From Bacteroidota bacterium (GTDB lineage Bacteria; Bacteroidota; Bacteroidia; NS11-12g; UBA955), in assembly GCA_963169345.1 (NCBI GenBank), contig CAUJCT010000048.1, positions 1 through 64,000 of the forward strand: a stretch of DNA of 64,000 nucleotides. Direction: 5' to 3'. This document shows, in pieces, positions 16,467 to 24,423 of this stretch (position 1 is its first letter; every line of letters starts with the position of its first letter). A program made the position numbers and the translations under genes. The notes below the pieces were generated by a model. It made no database searches and was not told where the DNA came from. It worked only from the letters and a program-made list of their open reading frames with translations.

Positions 16467-16867
16467 AGAGTTATTTAAACTTCGTTTATGCCCTTATTGC
16501 ACAGTTAGCAATAGTTTGGTTAGTACCGGCTTTGACAAAAGGGATGGAGGATAAAATAATCCTGTCGGCTGTTTTGATTATTTTTTGTGCCATTTTTATT
16601 CTTGGAGCCCGTAAAATAAGCCATTCTTTAAAGGTATCTCAGTCGCAGTTCAATGCAAAATATTTTGGGTCCATGGGACTAAGAATTGTTGTTGCCCTGT
16701 TTTCTATTGCCATATACCTAAAAATCAGCACAATAGTCAATAAAGCCGGAGCTATATTTTTGTTAATATCATATTTTGTCTACATGGGTTTTGAAATTAA
16801 GATTATCCTTCATAAATTGCGCCTCGATTCAGAAAAATCACAAAATACTGATGATGCCCGAAAATAA
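16463..16867 (+). CDS. Small four-helix membrane protein of the atp operon (AtpI-like position)
   Basis: 134-aa protein with four predicted transmembrane helices (about 6-24, 33-50, 70-87, 93-112) and a charged tail. A GTG start overlaps the atpZ stop (GTGA). It sits between atpZ and atpB, where AtpI-like assembly proteins are found, but I see no diagnostic AtpI motif. A role in ATP synthase assembly is inferred from position only. Its 3' end overlaps the atpB start. Confidence 0.65.
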   Translation: MKSYLNFVYALIAQLAIVWLVPALTKGMEDKIILSAVLIIFCAIFILGARKISHSLKVSQSQFNAKYFGSMGLRIVVALFSIAIYLKISTIVNKAGAIFLLISYFVYMGFEIKIILHKLRLDSEKSQNTDDARK

Positions 16868-18041
16868 AGGACTTCCCGTTTTTCAAAGAATACAATTTTT
16901 GTTTCTTTTAATCATTTTTACGCTTTTTTCATTTCAAAATGTGAGAGCTAATGGTCACGAAACTGCCTCGGACTCTGTCAGTGTAGCAAATTCAGAACAC
17001 CATGCCAACCACGAAGCTAATCATGAGGGTGCTCATGGTGAAGAAGCTTTCAATCCTGGTAAAATGATTCTCGACCACGTAAAAGATGCTCACGACTGGC
17101 ACATTATGGATATCAATGGTCATGCTGTCAGTGTTCCATTGCCTGTGATTTTATATGACAATGGTCTTCATTTCTTTTCTTCCTCCAAATTCGAACACGG
17201 ACACGCAACTGTTGAAAGCAACGGTAACTTTTATAAACTGCACAATGGCCACATCTTTAAAACAGATGCCAGCGGTGAACTACAGTTAAACGAAAAAGGT
17301 GAAGCTTTAAATGATAAGCCACTTGATCTTTCAATTACAAAAAATGTGTTTGCTTTATTATTAGGCGCGGCTCTTTTACTTATCATATTCTTAAGTGTTG
17401 CCAAATCTTACAAAAAGAGAGGCACTTCAGCTCCAAAAGGATTACAGTCTTTACTGGAACCACTGATTCTTTTCATGAAAGATGAAGTGATTAAGCCATC
17501 TGTTGGTAAGCATTATGCTAAATTTCTTCCATTGTTACTGACCATATTCTTCTTTATCTTCATTAATAACCTGATGGGATTGATTCCAATTTTCCCATTC
17601 GGCGCCAACTTAACTGGAAATATAGCTGTAACCATGGTATTGGCGGTAATAGTCTTCATAGTTGTAAACTTTTCAGGAAACAAACATTACTGGAAACATA
17701 TATTCATGCCGGATGTACCAGTAGGATTATGGGTATTGTTAATTCCAATTGAAATACTGGGAGTAGTATTAAAACCATTTGTATTGATGTTGCGTTTGTT
17801 TGCAAACATCACAGCAGGTCACATCATCATACTTGGTTTCTTCAGTTTGATTTTCATTTTTGGGACAAAGAATGTTGTTGCAGGATACGGATCAGCCGTA
17901 TTTTCAGTAGCTTTCACATTGTTTATGAGTGTCCTTGAACTACTTGTAGCATTCCTGCAGGCATATGTATTCACATTATTAGCTTCTTTGTACATTGGAT
18001 CGGCAACAGAAGAACACCACCACGCAGAAGAACATCATTAA
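16854..18041 (+). CDS. atpB: ATP synthase F0 subunit a
   Basis: Proton-channel subunit a (395 aa). The essential Arg is in MLRLFANITAGHIIIL, and FIFINNLMGLIPIFPFG is typical. Compared with the roughly 270 aa of E. coli, there is an N-terminal signal-peptide-like helix and a His-rich periplasmic stretch (SEHHANHEANHEGAHGEE) of about 150 residues, a known feature of Bacteroidota subunit a. It ends in EEHHHAEEHH. The ORF-track start at 16776 is unlikely because it lies well inside the preceding gene; tandem ATGs at 16851/16854 give MPENKGLPVFQRIQFLFLL. The His-rich ends might bind metal (inference). Confidence 0.95.
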   Translation: MPENKGLPVFQRIQFLFLLIIFTLFSFQNVRANGHETASDSVSVANSEHHANHEANHEGAHGEEAFNPGKMILDHVKDAHDWHIMDINGHAVSVPLPVILYDNGLHFFSSSKFEHGHATVESNGNFYKLHNGHIFKTDASGELQLNEKGEALNDKPLDLSITKNVFALLLGAALLLIIFLSVAKSYKKRGTSAPKGLQSLLEPLILFMKDEVIKPSVGKHYAKFLPLLLTIFFFIFINNLMGLIPIFPFGANLTGNIAVTMVLAVIVFIVVNFSGNKHYWKHIFMPDVPVGLWVLLIPIEILGVVLKPFVLMLRLFANITAGHIIILGFFSLIFIFGTKNVVAGYGSAVFSVAFTLFMSVLELLVAFLQAYVFTLLASLYIGSATEEHHHAEEHH

Positions 18042-18067
18042 TCCGTCAATAAAATACAATAAAATAA

Positions 18068-18325
<258 letters not shown>

Positions 18326-18350
18326 TCAATCATATCAGAATAAACGAATT

Positions 18351-18379
18351 GGCAGGGGGTTAACGAAAAACCCCTTGCC
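18351..18379 (+). promoter_or_regulatory. Strong hairpin between atpE and atpF
   Basis: GGCAGGGGGTT and AACCCCTTGCC form an 11-bp stem (one G-U) around a 7-nt loop, 26 nt after atpE. What follows is A-rich (TTAAATTAAAAAAAA), not a U run, so it is not a normal intrinsic terminator. More likely it stabilises or delimits the upstream atpBE transcript and sets differential expression. Confidence 0.7.
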
Positions 18380-18412
18380 TTAAATTAAAAAAAAACATTC
18401 AATAACAATAAA

Positions 18413-18922
18413 ATGGAATTAGTATTACCTGGCGTCGGGTTAACATTCTGGATGGTACTGGTATTCGGTATCCTTCTTTTCATGCTAAAAAAATTCGCAT
18501 GGAAGCCAATCCTGACTGCCTTGAGTGAAAGAGAGAATTCAATTGAAGAAGCTCTTAAATCTGCTGAACAGGCACGCGAACAAATGGCTAAACTTAAAAG
18601 TGACAATGAAGCACTTTACAAAGAAGCCAGAGAAGAACGCGATCAGATTTTAAAAGAAGCTCGTGAGATGAAAGAAAACATCATCAGCGAAGCTAAAAAA
18701 TCTGCTGAAGAAGAAGGTAAGAGAATGATTCAAAAAGCATCTGACGAAATCAATAAGCAAAAAGCCAACGCAATTGCCGAATTGAAAGGTCAGGTGGCTA
18801 GTCTGTCTGTTAATATTGCAGAAAAACTGATCAACAATCAGCTTTCTAACAATGAAGAACAACAGAACATCATTGCTAAACAAGTCAATAATCTGAACAA
18901 CAACCAACAAGCTATCGCTTAA
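18413..18922 (+). CDS. atpF: ATP synthase F0 subunit b
   Basis: Peripheral-stalk subunit b (169 aa). One N-terminal transmembrane helix (about residues 8-25) is followed by LKKFAWKPILTALSEREN, the usual membrane-exit motif, and a long charged coiled coil (35-150) with AEQAREQ and EAKKSAEEEGKRM. It dimerises and links F0 to F1 through delta. A single nucleotide separates it from atpH. Confidence 0.96.
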   Translation: MELVLPGVGLTFWMVLVFGILLFMLKKFAWKPILTALSERENSIEEALKSAEQAREQMAKLKSDNEALYKEAREERDQILKEAREMKENIISEAKKSAEEEGKRMIQKASDEINKQKANAIAELKGQVASLSVNIAEKLINNQLSNNEEQQNIIAKQVNNLNNNQQAIA

Positions 18923-18923
18923 G

Positions 18924-19463
18924 ATGTCTGAAACAAAGATTTCAAATAGATACGCTCACGCCCTGATGCAACAGGCTAACACCGACAGCAAGCTATCTGC
19001 TGTTGCCGCTGATATGTCAGTCATCAGCGCTACTTGCAAAAACAGCAAGGACCTGCGTAATGCGTTGAAAAATCCAATTATCAACCCAATCCAAAAACAG
19101 AATGCAATTCTGTCCATCTTTTCTAAAACAGATAAGACTACACAGGATTTTCTGAAATTGGTTTGTCAAAGAAACAGAGAAAACTTTCTTCCAGATATTG
19201 CCGAAGCCTTTCTGACATTATACAGAAAAGCTCAAGGTATTGAGAAAGTGCTGGTACAATCAGCCGCTCCAATCAGCGAAAGTGATAAAAAAAGCATTGA
19301 GGCATACGTTCAAAAACATACCGGAGCAAAAGCTATCGAGATGCATACAGAAATCCAGGCTTCCGTAATTGGTGGTCTGGTGATAAAGTTTGGTGACAAT
19401 TTATTGGACACCAGCGTATCCGCTAAACTAAGAAAACTCAAAAAAGAATTAAACATAGCATAA
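18924..19463 (+). CDS. atpH: ATP synthase F1 subunit delta
   Basis: OSCP/delta subunit (179 aa) joining the peripheral stalk to the top of F1. The N-terminal helical domain begins ISNRYAHALMQQA and the C-terminal part has the typical EIQASVIGGLVIKFGDNLLDTSVSAKL block near residues 145-172. Position between atpF and atpA is canonical, with 12 nt to atpA. Confidence 0.96.
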   Translation: MSETKISNRYAHALMQQANTDSKLSAVAADMSVISATCKNSKDLRNALKNPIINPIQKQNAILSIFSKTDKTTQDFLKLVCQRNRENFLPDIAEAFLTLYRKAQGIEKVLVQSAAPISESDKKSIEAYVQKHTGAKAIEMHTEIQASVIGGLVIKFGDNLLDTSVSAKLRKLKKELNIA

Positions 19464-19475
19464 AAACAATAAGTC

Positions 19476-21056
19476 ATGGCAGAAATAAGACCTGATGAAG
19501 TTTCAGCAATCCTGAAACAACAAATAACAAACTTCAAGACCGAGTCCGAATTGGAACAGGTCGGAACGGTGCTCCAAGTGGGTGACGGTATTGCCCGTAT
19601 CCATGGATTGACTCAAGTACAATCCGGTGAGCTTATCGAATTTGAAAACGGTATGAAAGCTATCGTTCTGAACCTGGAAGAAGACAATATCGGTGCGGTA
19701 TTGTTTGGCAGCAGCACTCAGATTAAAGAAGGTGATACCGTAAGAAGAACTGGTAAAATCGCTTCCATTGAAGTGACTGAAAGCATGCTGGGTCGTGTTA
19801 TCAATACACTTGGTGAACCAGTTGACGGTAAAGGTGCATTGACTGGCGAAAAATACGAAATGCCACTTGAGCGTAAAGCACCGGGTGTGTTGTTCCGTGA
19901 ACCGGTTAAAGAACCACTTCAAACTGGTATCAAGGCTATTGACGCTATGATTCCAATCGGTAGAGGTCAGCGTGAGTTGATCATTGGTGACCGTCAGACT
20001 GGTAAAACAGCTGTGGCTATCGATACCATTATCAATCAAAAAGAATTTTACGACAAAGGTCAACCGGTATATTGTATCTACGTTGCAGTAGGTCAGAAAG
20101 AATCTACTGTTAAACAAGTAGTGAAAACTTTGGAAGAAAAAGGTGCAATGCCATATACAGTGGTAGTTTCTGCTCCGGCTTCATCTCCAGCTCCATTGCA
20201 GTTCTTTGCTCCAATGGCTGGTGCTGCTATCGGTGAATTTTTCCGCGACAGAGGTCTTCCTGCTCTTATCGTTTATGATGACCTTTCTAAACAAGCTGTA
20301 GCTTATCGTGAGGTTTCATTGTTGTTGAGACGTCCACCGGGCCGTGAGGCTTATCCGGGTGACGTATTCTATCTTCACAGCCGTTTGCTTGAAAGAGCAT
20401 GTAAATTGAATGCTTCTGATTCAATCACAGCTAACATGAACGACTTGCCTCCATCATTGAAAGGTAAAGTTAAAGGCGGTGGATCATTGACTGCATTGCC
20501 AATTATCGAAACTCAGGCAGGTGACGTTTCTGCTTATATTCCAACCAACGTAATTTCGATTACAGATGGTCAGATTTTCCTTGAATCGAACTTGTTTAAC
20601 AGTGGTGTTCGTCCAGCTATCAACGTTGGTATCTCTGTATCACGTGTGGGTGGTAACGCTCAGATTAAATCAATGAAAAAAGTGGCCGGTACATTGAAAC
20701 TCGACCAAGCTCAGTACAGAGAATTGGAAGCTTTCGCAAAATTCGGTTCTGACCTCGATGCTGCAACCAAATCGGTTCTGGAAAAAGGTTCAAGAAACGT
20801 GGAAGTATTGAAACAAGGTCAATATTCACCATTCAGAGTAGAGCAACAGGTAGCTATCATTTACTTGGGTACTAAAGGTTTGTTGAACTCTATTCCTGTA
20901 AACAAAGTGCGTGAGTTTGAAGCTGAATACCTTCAGGTGCTTGAAAGCAAACACAAAGATGTATTAAACAGTCTTGCTTCAGGTAAAATTGAAGACAGCA
21001 TTACTTCTGTTTTAGAAGAGGTTGCAAAACAAGTAGGAAATAATTACAAAGCTTAA
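19476..21056 (+). CDS. atpA: ATP synthase F1 subunit alpha
   Basis: Non-catalytic nucleotide-binding subunit alpha (526 aa). The P-loop [10 protein letters not shown] is near residue 170, and the family signature [14 protein letters not shown] and the [12 protein letters not shown] block are present. It pairs with beta, whose gene is not in this cluster. Codon use is strongly biased as for a highly expressed gene. It is followed 10 nt later by atpG. Confidence 0.98.
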   Translation: MAEIRPDEVSAILKQQITNFKTESELEQVGTVLQVGDGIARIHGLTQVQSGELIEFENGMKAIVLNLEEDNIGAVLFGSSTQIKEGDTVRRTGKIASIEVTESMLGRVINTLGEPVDGKGALTGEKYEMPLERKAPGVLFREPVKEPLQTGIKAIDAMIPIGRGQRELIIGDRQTGKTAVAIDTIINQKEFYDKGQPVYCIYVAVGQKESTVKQVVKTLEEKGAMPYTVVVSAPASSPAPLQFFAPMAGAAIGEFFRDRGLPALIVYDDLSKQAVAYREVSLLLRRPPGREAYPGDVFYLHSRLLERACKLNASDSITANMNDLPPSLKGKVKGGGSLTALPIIETQAGDVSAYIPTNVISITDGQIFLESNLFNSGVRPAINVGISVSRVGGNAQIKSMKKVAGTLKLDQAQYRELEAFAKFGSDLDAATKSVLEKGSRNVEVLKQGQYSPFRVEQQVAIIYLGTKGLLNSIPVNKVREFEAEYLQVLESKHKDVLNSLASGKIEDSITSVLEEVAKQVGNNYKA

Positions 21057-21066
21057 TCCATTTTAA

Positions 21067-21948
21067 ATGGCCAACTTAAAAGAAGTAAGAGTCAGGATCA
21101 GTTCAACCATCTCAACACAGCAGATTACAAAAGCTATGAAGCTTGTATCTGCTACAAAATTGAGAAAAGCCCAATCGGCTATATTTCAAATGCGCCCTTA
21201 TGCCGACAAGCTGAATGGTGTATTGAAAAATCTCGGTGATTCTGTTGATGATGAAAAACTATCCAAATACTTCAGAGAGCAAACACTCGATCGCGTATTA
21301 CTGATTGTTGTAAGCAGCGACAGAGGTTTGTGTGGTGGTTTCAACGCTAACGTTGTTAAACGTACCCGTACTCTTCTGAATAATGAATACGCCGAATTAG
21401 TCGCTAAGAAAAAAGTTGATTTACTTTTTATCGGTAAAAAGGGATTCGAGATGCTCAAAAAGTTCGAATTACCAACCAATACTGAGTTCATGGGTACGTT
21501 CGGTCAATTGAATGCTGATAGTGGATTTGCCATTGGTGATTATGCAATGGATAAATTCCTCAACGGCACTTACAACAGGGTTGAGGTTGTTTACAACAAA
21601 TTTAAAAATGCCGCTACACAGATTGTAAGTAATGAGATTTTATTGCCGGTTAGCATTAAGAAAAGTGCAGCAACCAAGAGTGTCAGCAACGATTATATTT
21701 TTGAGCCTAATAAGGTTGAAATATTAGAGGAGTTGATTCCAAGATCAATTAAGACTCAGCTTTACAGAAGTTTGTTGGATTCATTTGCCAGTGAACACGG
21801 AGCCAGAATGATATCCATGGATAAGGCAACCGACAATGCCGGTGAGATATTGAAACAGTTAAAATTGCAGTACAACAGAGGCCGTCAGGCTGCTATTACG
21901 AATGAAATTTCGGAGATAGTTGGTGGTGCAGCAGCTTTAAATGGCTAA
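21067..21948 (+). CDS. atpG: ATP synthase F1 subunit gamma
   Basis: Central-stalk subunit gamma (293 aa). The N-terminal helix has RISSTISTQQITKAMKLVSA and the C-terminal helix QYNRGRQAAITNEISEIVGGA, the two strands of the rotating coiled coil. SSDRGLCGGFNANV is conserved. It ends the operon: a terminator follows and atpD/atpC are absent, as in other Bacteroidota where beta and epsilon are encoded separately. Confidence 0.97.
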   Translation: MANLKEVRVRISSTISTQQITKAMKLVSATKLRKAQSAIFQMRPYADKLNGVLKNLGDSVDDEKLSKYFREQTLDRVLLIVVSSDRGLCGGFNANVVKRTRTLLNNEYAELVAKKKVDLLFIGKKGFEMLKKFELPTNTEFMGTFGQLNADSGFAIGDYAMDKFLNGTYNRVEVVYNKFKNAATQIVSNEILLPVSIKKSAATKSVSNDYIFEPNKVEILEELIPRSIKTQLYRSLLDSFASEHGARMISMDKATDNAGEILKQLKLQYNRGRQAAITNEISEIVGGAAALNG

Positions 21949-21978
21949 TTAAAAATAAGAAGAAGAATGAAAAGAAGC

Positions 21979-22003
21979 CCCCGGAGAGATTCGGGGTTTT
22001 TTT
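21979..22003 (+). terminator. Intrinsic terminator after atpG
   Basis: CCCCG and CGGGG with an 8-nt loop followed by seven T residues, 30 nt after atpG. It closes the atp operon just before the hairpin-repeat array. Confidence 0.85.
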
Positions 22004-22010
22004 ATGTATA

Positions 22011-22395
22011 ATTTTTTTAATCCTCTTTACCCTGCTAGGGTGTCGGAAATTAAAATAATTTCCGATCATCCATTTCCATTCAAAAAGTTTTCTTTATCAC
22101 TTATTAAAAATTGTGACGGATTAGATAAAGTGCACTAGGAAAATTGATTTAAATAATGGATATGAAATAAGGAGTAATTTTTTTAATTGTATTCACCCTG
22201 CTAGGGTATCTGGAATTAAAATAATTTCCGACCATCCAATTCTATTCAAAAAGTTTTCTTTATCCCTCATTAAAAATTGTGATGGATTAGATAAAGTGCA
22301 CTAGGAAAATTGATTTAAATAATGGATATGAAATAAGGAGTAATTTTTTTAATTGTATTCACCCTGCTAGGGTATCGGAAATTAAAAAAAATAAA
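22011..22395 (+). repeat. Tandem hairpin-repeat array A (three cores, 166-bp period)
   Basis: Fills most of the gap between atpG and the RAYT gene. Three identical cores ACCCTGCTAGGGT at 22029-22041, 22195-22207 and 22361-22373 are exactly 166 bp apart. Each has a T tract on the left and GGAATTAAAA-type sequence on the right; copy 1 adds a second perfect palindrome, TCGGAAATTA-AAA-TAATTTCCGA (22043-22065). The two complete units carry a box GATTAGATAAAGTGCACTA whose ATAAA starts 90 nt from the core centre (22125 and 22291). The third copy is cut short and runs into the RAYT terminator. No coding potential is visible. Confidence 0.9.
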
Positions 22396-22415
22396 AAAGC
22401 CTCCCCGAGCTTTAA

Positions 22416-22472
22416 CAAAAAAAAAGCCTGAATCAAAAGAAATATTGTCTACTTCGTTGATTCAGACTTTTT
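22416..22472 (-). terminator. Intrinsic terminator of the RAYT gene
   Basis: On the minus strand AGTCTGAATCAA and TTGATTCAGGCT pair over 12 positions around a 20-nt loop and run into nine T residues. It lies about 75 nt after the RAYT stop. Confidence 0.85.
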
Positions 22473-22492
22473 AATTATAAATAAATTGATTA

Positions 22493-22507
22493 TAACCTCG
22501 AAGGTTA
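22493..22507. repeat. Palindrome TAACCTCGAAGGTTA downstream of RAYT
   Basis: Perfect 6-bp stem with a CGA loop, the same size class as the other hairpin cores (stem plus 3-nt loop), between the RAYT stop and its terminator. T-rich sequence lies left and A-rich sequence right. It may be another core variant of the same family. Confidence 0.5.
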
Positions 22508-22544
22508 CATTAAAATTTAATCTGATGAAGACCTAAGCTAATTT

Positions 22545-23177
22545 TCAATAATCCCAATCTTCACCAGCTGGTCGATTTAAGTGAAATTCCATCATATTTT
22601 CCAGACCATTAAATGCCTGCAAAATCTCAGATTGAACAATGAAACCATCTCTTCCGAATTTAAAATCCAAAAAAGATGACCAATGCCAATCTTCATATCT
22701 GGCAACAAAATTATGATGCACAGGGTTATAATGAATGTATCTCACAGAATTCAATAAATAACCCAGACTATCAATTTCAAATACTTTATAACTCTTTTGA
22801 AATAAATTGCCTTTACGCTTAGTCATAAGGTTAAATGATTGAGCATAACTGTTAAATAAATTTGAAAACTGCTGATTCACATGATAAAATGGATCTATCG
22901 CTTTTAGTTTTAATAAAGATTTTTGATGCTTTGTCATAGCCAACAGTTTTTGAACTTCAAAATCTTCCATCAGTTTGAGTCTTATGTCTTGTTCTTCATG
23001 GATTTTCACAAGCAGATGTATGTGGTTAGGCATTAAACAATAAGCGTGAATTCTGGCTACTGGTGCGAGCTTTACAACCGCTTTCTGAAGAAATAAATTA
23101 TAATGGGCGGGGTCTTCAAATAAATTATCCCAACCATTAGCACGACTCACCACATGATAAAATTTTCCATGATTCAT
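22545..23177 (-). CDS. REP-associated tyrosine transposase (RAYT, Y1 HUH family)
   Basis: 210-aa single-strand DNA transposase of the IS200-like Y1 superfamily. The HUH motif is HIH in YCLMPNHIHLLVKI at residues 52-54. The probable catalytic tyrosine is Y111 in NLFNSYAQSFNLMTKRKGNL, and the RAYT-type tail YIHYNPVHHNFV and WHWSSF is present. RAYTs nick and rejoin REP hairpins and are single-copy domesticated transposases. Here hairpin repeats flank the gene on both sides in inverted orientation, and its leader shares the unit structure of arrays elsewhere in the window. The ORF is intact with its own terminator, so it is likely functional. ATG gives MNHGKFYHVVSRANGWDNLF, the standard N-terminus. 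Confidence 0.92.
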   Translation of the reverse strand: MNHGKFYHVVSRANGWDNLFEDPAHYNLFLQKAVVKLAPVARIHAYCLMPNHIHLLVKIHEEQDIRLKLMEDFEVQKLLAMTKHQKSLLKLKAIDPFYHVNQQFSNLFNSYAQSFNLMTKRKGNLFQKSYKVFEIDSLGYLLNSVRYIHYNPVHHNFVARYEDWHWSSFLDFKFGRDGFIVQSEILQAFNGLENMMEFHLNRPAGEDWDY

Positions 23178-23197
23178 TCGCTAAAACTAATAATGCG

Positions 23198-23335
23198 AAA
23201 TGATATAAAATAGTTCACTTTATCGAATCTAACCTTATTTTTTGCAAACACCTTCCTTTTTTTTCCTAATTGAAAATGTTCGGAAATAATTTATTTAATT
23301 TGAAACACCCTAGCAGGGTATAAATCGTTAAAAAA
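23198..23335 (-). repeat. Hairpin-repeat unit upstream of RAYT (core E4)
   Basis: Core ACCCTAGCAGGGT at 23307-23319, which is the reverse complement of the array A core. The box read on the minus strand is GATTCGATAAAGTGAACTA (23211-23229), differing from the array A box at two positions. Its ATAAA starts exactly 90 nt from the core centre, as in array A. The unit forms the 5' leader of the RAYT gene on one side, and its A tract touches the start codon of the divergent T9SS gene on the other. Confidence 0.85.
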
Positions 23336-24421
23336 ATGAAAAATCTCCTTACAATATTCCTTTCATGTCTGGTTTCTCAGGCTTTTTCACAGATTATTTT
23401 AGAATCTGCACATGTCATCCCAACCGGAAGACAATACATCATGGCAACTGATAATAAATCGCAAAAATTAGCACCTGCCGGACCTAATCAAAACTGGAAT
23501 TATGCCTCTCTAAACAGCTCAAAGAAAGACACCACAAGAACAGGCATGCCTTTTTGGTACAAAGGTTTTTCTAATTTCCCTCAAAGCAACTACGCCACAA
23601 TCAACAGCACGGATAATAATACGGTGAATTTCTATGAACTTAATGACAATGCTTTTTACAATCATGGTGTATATGCATCAACTGATACTTCACTGAACAT
23701 CGTTAAAATGAAAACCCAAATTTTCCAGTTCCCTGGCCATTTTCAAGATGCTTTTAACGAATCTGATACAATTTTTGGATTATCTCTGGAACTTGGCTTC
23801 GACCCAGATACCGCCGGGCCAATGCCGTTTCTGGATTCTCTGCGTATCTCCACCAGATTTGACAGATTAGTTGAACTAAACGGTTGGGGTAAATTAACTA
23901 CTCCTATTGGAACTTTTGATGCTCTGCGACAAAATACCCGAAATATCATTTCTCAGTTTGTTATGATATACTCTAACGGCAATTGGATTTCAGCACCAAA
24001 ATCTGTTATCGATTACTTCGGTTTATTTATCCCTCAGCCTGATACTGTTCACAATGTTATTTTCATGACCAATAGCGGCGCTTATGGAGCACCCCTGCTG
24101 ACTTACAGCAATAGAAATAAAGATACATCTGCTACGATGAAATGGTTGTTTCAAACTCCTACTAAAAGCTCAGTTGCCAGCTCTAATACTTTCGAATTGA
24201 ATATTTATCCTAATCCATGCAGTGAACATCTTAAACTTGAAATTCCTGGCCTGACTGCACATTATAAAATTGTCAATGTACTGGGACAGGTATTTATAGA
24301 AGGGGATTTCCAGGACAATACAACAGTCGATATTCAGGATTTATCTGAAGGTATTTATTATGTTCAGATTGAATCAGAAAGTGGTACTTTGCTGACCAGG
24401 AAAATAATAGTTACAAATTAA
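23336..24421 (+). CDS. T9SS-exported protein of unknown function
   Basis: 361-aa secreted protein: signal peptide MKNLLTIFLSCLVSQAFSQ, an unassigned beta-rich region (20-280), and a T9SS type A sorting domain from NTFELNIYPNPCSEHLKLEI to the end (GIYYVQIESESG). The N-terminal part gives no family I recognise. The start ATG is joined to the A tract of a hairpin repeat (GTTAAAAAAATG), so its 5' UTR is formed by the repeat, with no clear ribosome site other than the A tract. It ends 2 nt from the convergent L,D-transpeptidase-like gene. Confidence 0.8.
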   Translation: MKNLLTIFLSCLVSQAFSQIILESAHVIPTGRQYIMATDNKSQKLAPAGPNQNWNYASLNSSKKDTTRTGMPFWYKGFSNFPQSNYATINSTDNNTVNFYELNDNAFYNHGVYASTDTSLNIVKMKTQIFQFPGHFQDAFNESDTIFGLSLELGFDPDTAGPMPFLDSLRISTRFDRLVELNGWGKLTTPIGTFDALRQNTRNIISQFVMIYSNGNWISAPKSVIDYFGLFIPQPDTVHNVIFMTNSGAYGAPLLTYSNRNKDTSATMKWLFQTPTKSSVASSNTFELNIYPNPCSEHLKLEIPGLTAHYKIVNVLGQVFIEGDFQDNTTVDIQDLSEGIYYVQIESESGTLLTRKIIVTN

Positions 24422-24423
24422 TC

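Larger units (their letters stand above)
22011..23335 (-). mobile_element. RAYT gene with inverted flanking hairpin repeats (putative REP-type element)
   Basis: On the minus strand the order is: hairpin core in GCT orientation (23307-23319), conserved box (23211-23229), RAYT gene, small palindrome TAACCTCGAAGGTTA, terminator, then cores in the opposite orientation (array A). The gene is thus framed by inverted copies of a repeat that also occurs far away in the window. This is the arrangement of REP/BIME elements around their tyrosine transposase; mobility itself is inferred. Confidence 0.6.

Noticed and set aside
19503-20117. 204-aa minus-strand ORF inside atpA
   Set aside because: Shadow ORF opposite a highly conserved gene; sequence is low-complexity Phe/Thr/Ser without domain motifs.
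21949-22004. Loss of atpD and atpC from the atp operon
   Set aside because: Bacteroidota commonly encode beta and epsilon at a separate locus; a clean terminator ends this operon.
22011-22395. CRISPR-like repeat-spacer pattern in arrays A and B
   Set aside because: The spacers are themselves repeated copies, the period is 166 bp, and no cas genes are present.
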